NCBI GenBank assembly: GCA_944384465.1
Contig: CALWTK010000002.1
Location: 92,257 to 148,633 of the forward strand
Reading direction: 5' to 3'
DNA length: 56,377 nucleotides
Source: an uncultured Clostridia bacterium
GTDB lineage: Bacteria > Bacillota > Clostridia > Christensenellales > UBA1242
The notes below the pieces were generated by a model. The model saw nothing but the letters and a program-made list of their open reading frames with translations. It ran no database searches and had not been told where the DNA came from. Position numbers and translations under genes: made by a program. This document shows, one piece after another, positions 16,437 to 25,126 of the stretch (its first letter is position 1; each line of letters opens with the position of its first letter).

Positions 16437-17762
16437 ATGAATAGTTACGAAGGAAAGGCTTATCATGTAGTTACATATGGCTGTCAAATGAATGTCCACG
16501 AATCTGAAAAAATTCGTGGTATTTTGTCAACTCTAGGCATGCTGGAAATTGACGATATTGAAAAAGCAGATGTGGTAGTGTTCAATACCTGCTGTATCCG
16601 CGAAGGAGCAGAAGATAGAGCGTACAACAATATTATGGCGCTAAAAAAAGTGAAAGAAGCAGATCCAAATAAGATAATCGTGGTGTGTGGCTGTATGCCT
16701 CAACAAAAGCAAGGCAAATATAATCTGAAAGAGAGACTACCGTTTGTCGACATCATCATTGGCACACACAACATAAACGCTTTGGCGCAATATTTGCTAA
16801 AATTTGCGATCAACAAGACTCGCATTTATGACATCATTGATAGACCAATTGCTAGTATGGATACAAATGAATGCATACGCGATGATAATATAAACGCGTA
16901 TGTCAATATCATATATGGCTGCAACAAATTTTGCACATACTGTATAGTCCCTTATGTCCGCGGTAGGGAGATGAGTAGACAACCACAGGACATCTACAAT
17001 GAAGTTAGGGACCTTGTTCAAAACAAAGGGTATAAATACATCACTTTGCTAGGTCAAAATGTCAACTCATATGGAAAAGATTTAAAAGAACCTACCACAT
17101 TTAGCGAATTACTTACTTATCTATGCAAAATTGAAGGAGACTTCAAAATTAAATTCATGACTTCACATCCTATGGATTTTAGCGATGAATTAATAAAGGT
17201 CATGAAAAAGGAAGATAAGATAGCAAAAGCACTTCACCTGCCTGTGCAGTCTGGTAGCAGTAGAATTTTAGAAAAGATGAATAGGCATTATGACATAAAA
17301 CACTACATGTCTATAATCAAAAAAGTCAAACGCGCTATGCCCAATATTTCACTGTCTACTGATATCATTGTAGGTTTCCCAGGCGAAACTGAAAAAGACT
17401 TCAATCTGACCATGAAACTATTAAAAAAGGTCAAATATGACCAAGTGTTCGCGTTCATGTATTCAAAACGCAGCGGGACCCCTGCCGCACAATTTAAAGA
17501 TCAAATAGACGAAAAAGAAAAGAACAAAAGAGTAAACAAACTATTAAGACTACAAAAATTGATTCAAAAGGATCAAATAAAAAAATATTTCAATAAAACG
17601 TATGATTGTTTGATTAGACATATCAATGGCGTAGCTGTAGGCATAACGGATGGGGGAAAGGAGATATATATCCCTAATTATAAATATGTCAACCAAAATT
17701 ATTTTGCAAAAGTTAAAGTCGAAGATATACGCAATCACAAATTGTCAGGAGAAATCAAATGA
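16437..17762 (+). CDS. miaB: tRNA-2-methylthio-N6-dimethylallyladenosine synthase
   Basis: A 441-residue radical-SAM methylthiotransferase. The N-terminal domain supplies three Cys (GCQMN, NTCC, CGCM) for the auxiliary cluster; the radical SAM motif is in CNKFCTYC followed by VPYVRGREMSR; a TRAM domain ends the protein. MiaB converts i6A37 to ms2i6A37 in tRNAs reading U-starting codons, so it acts after MiaA, whose gene is in the same operon. The transcript is nearly leaderless. The stop overlaps the mutS ATG by 4 bases. Confidence 0.97.
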   Translation: MNSYEGKAYHVVTYGCQMNVHESEKIRGILSTLGMLEIDDIEKADVVVFNTCCIREGAEDRAYNNIMALKKVKEADPNKIIVVCGCMPQQKQGKYNLKERLPFVDIIIGTHNINALAQYLLKFAINKTRIYDIIDRPIASMDTNECIRDDNINAYVNIIYGCNKFCTYCIVPYVRGREMSRQPQDIYNEVRDLVQNKGYKYITLLGQNVNSYGKDLKEPTTFSELLTYLCKIEGDFKIKFMTSHPMDFSDELIKVMKKEDKIAKALHLPVQSGSSRILEKMNRHYDIKHYMSIIKKVKRAMPNISLSTDIIVGFPGETEKDFNLTMKLLKKVKYDQVFAFMYSKRSGTPAAQFKDQIDEKEKNKRVNKLLRLQKLIQKDQIKKYFNKTYDCLIRHINGVAVGITDGGKEIYIPNYKYVNQNYFAKVKVEDIRNHKLSGEIK

Positions 17763-20311
17763 AAAAATCAAATAAAAAAATCTCTCCAATGATACAACAA
17801 TATTTACAGACAAAGGAACAATATCCTGATTGTATTTTGTTTTATAGACTTGGGGATTTCTATGAGATGTTCTTTGATGACGCAAAACTTGTCAGCAAAG
17901 AATTAGATCTGACCTTGACGGGCAAAGACTGTGGTATGGAAGAACGCGCCCCTATGTGCGGCATTCCATATCATGCTTATGAGTCTTACGCCCAAAAATT
18001 GATTGAAAAAGGTTATAAAATTGCCATTTGTGAGCAGACAGACAACATTGTCAATAAATTGGTTCAACGTCAGGTTGTGAGGATAATAACTCCCGGTACA
18101 GTCATAGATTCATCAATGTTGAATGAAAATTGCAATTCCTATATAATGTGTGTGTATTATAATAAAAACACAATATCTTATGCTTATAGCGACATTTCGA
18201 CTGGTGAAATGTATGTTGGAGAATATTCGGGTAAAAATATTGTAGGTTATATCAATGATCAAATAATACGTGTCATGCCTGCCGAAATCATCTGCAACCC
18301 AGCTACAAAAGAGATAGAAAAAGATATCCCTTGTATCCAATCCAATGATAAGTACCGCCTGAATGAATATTATGAATGGGCTTTTAATTTGAACAATGCA
18401 GAAAAAAATATCACTAAACAATATGGTCTAGATTCTATCAAGGGATTTGATTTTGACACAAAAGATTGCATCATTGCAATAGGTGCACTTTTAGAATACT
18501 TCAAAGAGACTCAAAAACGTGAATTGCACCATTTGAAGATGCCAAAATTGTTAAGAGATGAACAATTCATGTATGTGGACACAAACACTCGTCGAAATTT
18601 AGAGATTGAGCAGACTATGCATGAAGGTAGCAAATATGGAAGTCTTTTATGGGTGCTGGATGATACCTGCACTAATGGGGGCTCTAGAATGTTGAGGAAT
18701 TGGGTTAGGCAACCTTTGCAGGACAAGTCGGCTATAAATAATCGCCTAGATATGGTCGAGACATTATATAATGATGCTCTTTGTCGTGCTGACTTGAAAC
18801 AGACATTGTCCAAAATACAGGATATTGAGCGCATAGTGGGGAAAATCTCTTACGGCAACATTTCTCCAAAAGATTGTATTGCGCTCGCTAATTCGTTGTC
18901 ACAAACTCCTGACATCAAGAAAATCCTCTATAGAACCAACAACCCTAGTTTGATAACACTTGCGAATAATCTAGTAGACACCAGTAGTATATCAAATCTT
19001 ATCAATATGACAATAAGTGAAAATCCGCCCGCATTGATGAAAGATGGGGGATATATCCGCGCTGGGTTCAATGAAAATCTAGATAGACTTAGAAACATGA
19101 AGCAAAATGCGGAAGACTACATACTTCAAATGCAAGCACACGAAAGAGAGGCTACAGGAATCAAGAATTTGAAAATTGGCTACAATAAGGTATTTGGCTA
19201 CTATATAGAAGTAAACAAAATGTATAATGATTTGGTACCTTATAGTTATATTAGAAAACAGACTGTCTCGAATAACGAGCGTTATATAACAGAAGAATTA
19301 AAAAAGTTCGAAGAAGAAGTTTTGACCAGTCATGAAGATGCTTTGAGATTGGAAGAATCCATTTTCAAAGAATTGAAAGCTCAGCTGCTTCAGAACACTG
19401 AGGTTATGCAAAAGGTCGCAATGACTATTTCGACCATTGATTGCTTGTATTCTTTGAGTAGCGTTGCAGTTAGCAATGACTATCATAGACCTACCATTGT
19501 CGATGACAAGACAATTAATATCGTTGATGGTCGCCATCCTGTAATAGAAAAAATGATAAAATCATCCGATTTTATTCCTAACGACTGCAAGTTGAATGAT
19601 ACAGATCAACGTACAATCATTTTGACTGGGCCAAACATGGCTGGTAAATCGACATATATGCGTCAGGTTGCGCTGATTACATATCTAGCTCATATTGGAA
19701 GCTTTGTCCCCGCAAAAAGTGCAGAGATATGTATTGTGGATAGAATATTTACTCGTATTGGCGCGAGTGATGACTTAGCGGTCGGACAATCAACTTTCAT
19801 GGTAGAGATGATTGAAGTCGCCAATATCTTGAATTTTTGCACCAACAATAGTTTAATCATTCTCGATGAAGTAGGCAGAGGAACATCAACATTTGATGGA
19901 CTATCAATCGCATGGGCAGTGGTAGAATATTTATCCAAAAAATTAAATGCAAAGACACTTTTCGCCACCCATTATCATGAATTGATGCAACTTGAAGGAT
20001 TGTATGACGGAGTGAAAAATTTCTGCATATCAATCAAAGAGATTGGCGGTAAACTCGTATTTTTAAGGAAAATTATGCGTGGTAGTGCTACCAGAAGTTA
20101 TGGTGTGGAGGTTGCTAGTCTGGCAGGACTCCCTGACGAAATTATCGTTCGCGCAAAAGAACTTATCAAAGAATTTGAAGCTGAAAAAATAAATGATTCA
20201 GTTCAAAAAGAAAGTGAAATAATTGATATACTAAAGAGTATTGATATCAACAAATTGACGCCTATGACCGCTTTTGACACTTTAGCTCATCTCATAGAAA
20301 TAGTTAAATAA
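17759..20311 (+). CDS. mutS: DNA mismatch repair protein MutS
   Basis: An 850-residue MutS1. The mismatch-binding domain has FYRLGDFYEMFFDDA (the F-x-E wedge), followed by connector, lever and clamp domains, then the ATPase with Walker A TGPNMAGKST, the TFMVEM segment, Walker B LIILDEVGRGTSTFDG and ATHYHEL. The C-terminus is a dimerisation helix. It recognises mispairs and passes the signal to MutL, whose gene follows 19 bases later. The ATG overlaps the miaB stop. Confidence 0.98.
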   Translation: MKKSNKKISPMIQQYLQTKEQYPDCILFYRLGDFYEMFFDDAKLVSKELDLTLTGKDCGMEERAPMCGIPYHAYESYAQKLIEKGYKIAICEQTDNIVNKLVQRQVVRIITPGTVIDSSMLNENCNSYIMCVYYNKNTISYAYSDISTGEMYVGEYSGKNIVGYINDQIIRVMPAEIICNPATKEIEKDIPCIQSNDKYRLNEYYEWAFNLNNAEKNITKQYGLDSIKGFDFDTKDCIIAIGALLEYFKETQKRELHHLKMPKLLRDEQFMYVDTNTRRNLEIEQTMHEGSKYGSLLWVLDDTCTNGGSRMLRNWVRQPLQDKSAINNRLDMVETLYNDALCRADLKQTLSKIQDIERIVGKISYGNISPKDCIALANSLSQTPDIKKILYRTNNPSLITLANNLVDTSSISNLINMTISENPPALMKDGGYIRAGFNENLDRLRNMKQNAEDYILQMQAHEREATGIKNLKIGYNKVFGYYIEVNKMYNDLVPYSYIRKQTVSNNERYITEELKKFEEEVLTSHEDALRLEESIFKELKAQLLQNTEVMQKVAMTISTIDCLYSLSSVAVSNDYHRPTIVDDKTINIVDGRHPVIEKMIKSSDFIPNDCKLNDTDQRTIILTGPNMAGKSTYMRQVALITYLAHIGSFVPAKSAEICIVDRIFTRIGASDDLAVGQSTFMVEMIEVANILNFCTNNSLIILDEVGRGTSTFDGLSIAWAVVEYLSKKLNAKTLFATHYHELMQLEGLYDGVKNFCISIKEIGGKLVFLRKIMRGSATRSYGVEVASLAGLPDEIIVRAKELIKEFEAEKINDSVQKESEIIDILKSIDINKLTPMTAFDTLAHLIEIVK

Positions 20312-20330
20312 TTTAATTAAGGAGTAATAC

Positions 20331-22223
20331 ATGGCAATCAATATTTTAGATAGTATGATCATCAATCGTATTTCTGCTGGTGAAGTGGTAGAAAGCCCTT
20401 TTTCTATCGTTAAAGAGTTGATTGATAATGCTTTGGATGCCAATGCTACTAAAATTTCGGTTGAAATCAAAAATGGCGGCATAGACTCCATAATAGTCAA
20501 AGATAATGGAAAAGGAATTCAATTTGACGACATCAAAAAAGCTTTTTTGCCACACGCTACCAGTAAAATTAAGAATTTAGATGATTTGGATGCTATTTAC
20601 ACTCTTGGGTTCAGGGGAGAAGCTTTGGCAAGTATATCTAATGTTAGTCAAACCAACATGATATCCAAGACGCCTGATGCCGATTGTGCGTATACTATAG
20701 ACGTGAATGGAGGAGTATTTAGCGAAATTACACCTATGTCTGCGGATGTCGGCACAAAAATTGAAGTAAATAATCTATTTTATAATACTCCTGCTAGAAG
20801 AAAATTTTTGAAACGTCCAAAGACAGAAGAAGCACAAATCACCAATATTATAGCTAGATATATTTTGGCACATCCCGAGATAGAATTTAAATATACTGCG
20901 GACAATAAAACTGTATATAAAACAACTGGAAAAACACTCTTAGACGCAATATATTGTGTGTATGGAGAAGAAACTACACGTAATATTATGCCAGTGGAAA
21001 AGACTGTTGGAAATTTGAAATTGTCCGGATATGTCTCCAAGATAGGATACAGCAAACCAAATACTACATATCAGACATTAATTATCAACGGGCGATATGT
21101 CATAGATGAAATTGTGTCAAAAGCGGCATATATGGCTTTTGAAGAATATTTGATGACAAGACAATTTCCGTTCTATGTACTGAACTTGACCATGCCAAAC
21201 GTTGATGTAGATGTCAATGTGCATCCTAGCAAAATGAATGTAAAATTCGCCAGTCCTAGTAAAATATATGATTTAGTATATACCGCTATACGTGGAGCTA
21301 TATATGAGTTTTTGAACCCCAATAAGCATACTCCTGTTGATATAAAATCAATTGAGACTCCGCAAGATAACTTAATTAAAACCGATATCAATTCTTTAAA
21401 AGAAATTGAAATCGAACCTAGCATAAAGCCATTTAACAACAACAAAGTAGAATTGAGGCAGACATCTTTTTCGCCAATAACTTTCTTTGATTTGAAAAGA
21501 GAAACAGACGAGACAAAAGTAGCTCCAATAAACAACGTAGATTCAAATCAAACTACCGAACAGCAAAATAAACTTGCTAACAGCAATATAGGTGCAAATT
21601 CAGCGTCCAATGAAGAGCAAAACAATACATACCAAAATATTGACGAATTTGTAGACTATAAAATTGTAGGAGAATTATTTAATGAATTCTTGATACTTGA
21701 GAAGAATGATAAAATGATTTTACTTGATTTTCATGCCGGTCACGAACGCCTAAATTATGATAAATTCACTAAAATGGTGAAAGCACGCGATGTGGTCATA
21801 CAAGACCTGCTCATTCCATATGTCCAGGAGTTGAGCGAACCCGAAGTTGAATTTATCTTGGATTTAAAACCAAATTTAAGCGATTTAGGCTTTGATATTG
21901 ACGCCTTTGGGGATAAAAAAATAATCATAAATTCCGTCCCTATGCAATTAAAGGATATTAATTTAAAAGATTTCATTGACGATTTGGTCCACGATATGAA
22001 GAATTTAAAACCCACTATGAATAATGAAATTCGCCACTATCTGATGCAAAAAGCATGCAAAAGCAGCGTAAAATCAGGTATGAAACTAAACGAAATGGAA
22101 ATAAAAGAATTGTTGAAAAATTTAGATATAAATAATCCCGTCCTTTTGTGTCCACATGGTAGACCGGTCGTAACTATTATCTCGCGTGCTCAAATTGAGA
22201 AATGGTTCAAACGTATAGTTTAA
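20331..22223 (+). CDS. mutL: DNA mismatch repair protein MutL
   Basis: A 630-residue GHKL ATPase. The N-terminal motifs are ELIDNALDANAT, DNGKGI, GFRGEALASI and a VDVNVHPSKMNVKF loop; a low-complexity linker rich in Asn and Gln runs from about 335 to 440. The C-terminal endonuclease-type domain has LLDFHAGHERLNYD in place of the usual DQHAxxER motif, plus ACKSSVKSG and CPHGRP, the other metal-site motifs of nicking MutLs. Replacement of the usual Gln by Phe in this motif is worth noting, but the acidic and His ligands remain. AAGGAG precedes the ATG. Confidence 0.97.
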   Translation: MAINILDSMIINRISAGEVVESPFSIVKELIDNALDANATKISVEIKNGGIDSIIVKDNGKGIQFDDIKKAFLPHATSKIKNLDDLDAIYTLGFRGEALASISNVSQTNMISKTPDADCAYTIDVNGGVFSEITPMSADVGTKIEVNNLFYNTPARRKFLKRPKTEEAQITNIIARYILAHPEIEFKYTADNKTVYKTTGKTLLDAIYCVYGEETTRNIMPVEKTVGNLKLSGYVSKIGYSKPNTTYQTLIINGRYVIDEIVSKAAYMAFEEYLMTRQFPFYVLNLTMPNVDVDVNVHPSKMNVKFASPSKIYDLVYTAIRGAIYEFLNPNKHTPVDIKSIETPQDNLIKTDINSLKEIEIEPSIKPFNNNKVELRQTSFSPITFFDLKRETDETKVAPINNVDSNQTTEQQNKLANSNIGANSASNEEQNNTYQNIDEFVDYKIVGELFNEFLILEKNDKMILLDFHAGHERLNYDKFTKMVKARDVVIQDLLIPYVQELSEPEVEFILDLKPNLSDLGFDIDAFGDKKIIINSVPMQLKDINLKDFIDDLVHDMKNLKPTMNNEIRHYLMQKACKSSVKSGMKLNEMEIKELLKNLDINNPVLLCPHGRPVVTIISRAQIEKWFKRIV

Positions 22224-22236
22224 TAGCGGGGTAGTT

Positions 22237-23136
22237 ATGGCACAAAAAATTTTAATTATTACTGGTCTCACATGTAGTGGGAAAAGCAATTTAGCGATGG
22301 AAATTGCAAAAGAATACAATGGCGAAATCATTTCTGCCGACAGTGTACAAGTATATAAAGGATTAGACATTGGAAGTGCAAAGGAAAGTAAAGAAAATCG
22401 AACAAATATCAAACACCATTTGATAGATATAAAACACTTTTTTGATAATTATAATGTTGGAGAATTTTTGTTTGACTGCAAAACGGCATTAAACAAAATT
22501 TTATCTAAACACAAATTACCTATTATTGTGGGCGGAACTGGATTATATATAAAAGCGCTCATGCAAGGATATTCTTTAGGCGGGACTAGCAAAGATGCAG
22601 AATTTAGAAAAAAATATATTCAACTTGCAAAAGAAAAGGGCAATAAATTTGTGTGGCAACATCTCTACGACATAAATCCTGAAAAAGCAGAAGCAGTCCA
22701 CTACAACAATCTCAAACGAGTGATCAGATATCTAGAGATAGAAGAGCATGGATGTAGCGCAAATAAAGTGAATATTCTCGATGATTATGAGATCTTAGCA
22801 GTAGGAATTGTGGCAGATAGAGAAGAGATATACAATAAAATCAACGCTAGAGTAGACAAGATGATTGACGCTGGGCTAGAGCAAGAGGTTAGACACCTGA
22901 TTGATGACGGCGCTACAAAAGACATGCAGGCATTTAATTCAATAGGGTACAAAGAATGGTTTGATTATTTTGATGGGATTCAAGACAAGGAAACAACTAT
23001 TGAACTTATAAAACAACATTCTAGAAACTATTGCAAAAGGCAATTGACTTTTTTAAAGACTATACCTGATTTAATACTTTGCGATATAGACACCGCAAGG
23101 ACGAAGATAAAGGAGTATTTGAATGATCAAAATTGA
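22237..23136 (+). CDS. miaA: tRNA dimethylallyltransferase
   Basis: A 299-residue P-loop protein: GLTCSGKSNLA near the N-terminus, then EIISADSVQVYKGLDIGSAK (the D-S-x-Q-x-Y motif), GGTGLYIKALMQG, and AFNSIGYKEW. It transfers the dimethylallyl group to A37 of tRNAs reading U-starting codons, providing the substrate for MiaB. The ribosome site is weak (GCGGGG). In Bacillus hfq follows miaA; here ynbB follows directly and overlaps by 14 bases. Confidence 0.97.
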   Translation: MAQKILIITGLTCSGKSNLAMEIAKEYNGEIISADSVQVYKGLDIGSAKESKENRTNIKHHLIDIKHFFDNYNVGEFLFDCKTALNKILSKHKLPIIVGGTGLYIKALMQGYSLGGTSKDAEFRKKYIQLAKEKGNKFVWQHLYDINPEKAEAVHYNNLKRVIRYLEIEEHGCSANKVNILDDYEILAVGIVADREEIYNKINARVDKMIDAGLEQEVRHLIDDGATKDMQAFNSIGYKEWFDYFDGIQDKETTIELIKQHSRNYCKRQLTFLKTIPDLILCDIDTARTKIKEYLNDQN

Positions 23137-24364
23137 TAACGATATTTTAAACTTTATTAATGATTGCGAGAAAGATTGTTTGATAAAATTTCAAGAGATT
23201 GAAGCGATCGAATTTCACAATCAACTGAAAGTGTTAAACGCATTTAACAAAAATCATATCCAAGCATACCACTTTATCGGAAGTAGCGGATATGGGCATA
23301 ATGATATTGGCAAAGAAAAAATATCAGACATATTTAAAGATATTTTCAATACAGAATCCGCTTTTGTTAGTCCTTTAATCAGTTGTGGTACAGAAGCGAT
23401 CAGTCAAACTTTATTCGGCATATTGAGGCCGAATGACTGTATGCTGTCCATATCAGGTACACCATATGACACACTTAAACAAGTGATCTGGGGGGTAGAA
23501 GGGAAGAATATTGGCTCGCTAAAAGATTACAATATTGGCTATTACGAAGTGCCCCTAAAAGGTGATGAATTTGATGAGCCGGAAATCGTTAAGGCAATCT
23601 TAAAGTACAATCCTAAAATAGTCTATATCCAAAGGTCTAGGGGATATTCACTTCGAAATGCACTCTCTATCAAACAGATAGAAGACATCATTAAGACTGT
23701 CAGGAATCATACAAAAGCGTACATTGTGGTGGACAATTGTTATGGCGAATTTACAGAAGAAAAAGAACCTACCGATGTAGGAGCTGATCTAGTAGTCGGT
23801 TCACTTTTAAAAAACATGGGTGGGGGTATAGCACCTACAGGCGGCTATATCGCTGGCAAACAAGAATTGATTGAACTAATATCATATAAACTCACAAGTC
23901 CGGCTCTTGGAGTAGATACCGGCTCATATGAAGCGGGATATAAATCATTTTTCCAGGGAGTATTTTTGTCGCCACATGTTGTCGCTCAAGCAAAAAAATT
24001 GGTAGTTTTGGCAAGTGTAGTTTTATCCAAACTTGGCTATGATACAGTGCCAAAACTGACGGATAATATTTCTGATATAGTCTGCTGTATCAAATTTAAT
24101 GATAAAAACAAACTCATAAACTTCACGCGAGCAATACAACAGGCTAGTGCAATAGACAGCGATTCAGTTTTGGAAGCAGGCGAGATGGACGGCTATGAAG
24201 ATTTGATTATCATGGCTAGCGGTAGCTTTAATCAGGGTAGCAGTATAGAACTAAGTTGTGATGGTCCAATGCGCGAGCCTTATGCAGGATACTTACAAGG
24301 TTGTCTAAGTTACCAACATGGTAAAATCGGTCTAATCAATGCAATTAAAACATTGATCAGATAA
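23123..24364 (+). CDS. ynbB: YnbB-like PLP-dependent methionine gamma-lyase family protein
   Basis: A 413-residue fold-type I PLP enzyme of the family annotated as methionine gamma-lyase family or aluminium resistance protein. It has FHFIGSSGYGHND-like and FVSPLISCGTEAISQTLFGILRPND segments, a VVDNCYGEFTEEKEPTDVGADLVVGSLLKNMGGGIAPTGGYIAG block where the Lys of SLLKN holds PLP, and CDGPMREPYAGYLQGCLSYQH at the C-terminus. The reaction in vivo is not established for the family. Its place after mutS-mutL-miaA is conserved in Firmicutes. An ideal AAGGAG lies before the ATG inside miaA. Confidence 0.9.
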   Translation: MIKIDNDILNFINDCEKDCLIKFQEIEAIEFHNQLKVLNAFNKNHIQAYHFIGSSGYGHNDIGKEKISDIFKDIFNTESAFVSPLISCGTEAISQTLFGILRPNDCMLSISGTPYDTLKQVIWGVEGKNIGSLKDYNIGYYEVPLKGDEFDEPEIVKAILKYNPKIVYIQRSRGYSLRNALSIKQIEDIIKTVRNHTKAYIVVDNCYGEFTEEKEPTDVGADLVVGSLLKNMGGGIAPTGGYIAGKQELIELISYKLTSPALGVDTGSYEAGYKSFFQGVFLSPHVVAQAKKLVVLASVVLSKLGYDTVPKLTDNISDIVCCIKFNDKNKLINFTRAIQQASAIDSDSVLEAGEMDGYEDLIIMASGSFNQGSSIELSCDGPMREPYAGYLQGCLSYQHGKIGLINAIKTLIR

Positions 24365-24379
24365 AAGAAAACTCAAATT

Positions 24380-24415
24380 GACTTCTACTCAAAAAGGGGT
24401 AGGAGTCTTTTTTTT
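24380..24415 (+). terminator. Terminator of the miaB-ynbB operon
   Basis: An 11-pair stem, GACTTCTACTC (24380-24390) with GGGTAGGAGTC (24397-24407), followed by T8 (24408-24415). Confidence 0.9.
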
Positions 24416-24510
24416 GTTTAAATTAAGTGTAAACTAAAGCTATAAGGGCGTGGTTTAAAGGTTTAGCGTGCTTGTGGAAGAATGTAGGGCAGTGTGGAAT
24501 TTTACATCCA

Positions 24511-24546
24511 TATCTTTGCGCAAAACAACACTTTTACGCAAAGATA
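24511..24546. repeat. Dif-like inverted repeat, candidate Xer recombination site
   Basis: Left arm TATCTTTGCGCAAAA (24511-24525) and right arm TTTTACGCAAAGATA (24532-24546) are reverse complements with one mismatch in 15, separated by CAACAC (24526-24531). The inner 11-6-11 bases match the geometry of dif sites, where two Xer monomers bind 11-base arms around a 6-base crossover region. A XerS-like recombinase gene lies 2.3 kb away. Confidence 0.6.
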
Positions 24547-24929
24547 AGCGAAAAATTGCAAAAAAAGCTGTGGAAATCACTAAATTTATCCACCAAATCG
24601 TTTTTACTTACTAATATACATCATATTTCGACAAACTGTACCTAAACATGTCCACATTTCAAAAATTGATAGTTTGTTTATAAGTTTCGTTAAATTAATT
24701 GCATACGTCTAAAACATTTTACAAATAGGATGACCAAATTATTCATCCAAAACAAATTCAATTCGTGTGAGACAAGATTTGGCTAAACAATTTTAACTAA
24801 CTGCATATTTGATTCTGTATCGATAGATAATTGATCTTATCTTCAGCTTATCTTATTAATCATGTTGTTGATTCATTATAAAATATTTTTGCAAATTTTT
24901 TAGAATAGATACGAATTATAGTATTTCCA

Positions 24930-24944
24930 TATCTTTGCGTAAAA
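24930..24944 (+). repeat. Single copy of the dif-like arm
   Basis: TATCTTTGCGTAAAA, identical to the reverse complement of the right arm at 24532-24546, preceded by CCA as in two other copies. No second arm lies at the expected distance. Confidence 0.7.
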
Positions 24945-25002
24945 ACCTAAAATTATCATTTTTACAATTTCCATTCGTTCATATAAGGAATTTGATATTA
25001 TA

Positions 25003-25040
25003 AAAAACTAACCATCCGCTATACAACAAAATGGTTAGTC
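25003..25040 (-). terminator. Terminator of serS
   Basis: On the - strand ACTAACCAT (complement of 25031-25039) pairs with ATGGTTAGT (complement of 25008-25016), followed by a T-run (25003-25007). It lies about 90 bases after the serS stop. Confidence 0.8.
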
Positions 25041-25126
25041 TTTTCTATTTCATTATATTATAAATACTATTTCTAAATTGTATCTTTATTTATCCTATAA
25101 GGTCGCATGCCCTTCTTTCTACCCTA

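Larger units (their letters stand above)
24416..25002. other. AT-rich non-coding region with recombination-type repeats
   Basis: No gene is supported here. The region holds the dif-like inverted repeat (24511-24546), a single copy of the same arm (24930-24944), several TGTGGA/TCCACA words between 24472 and 24657 that resemble DnaA boxes, and one TTTCGACAAA at 24626-24635 resembling a Spo0A box. It is the longest non-coding stretch in the window. Confidence 0.7.
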
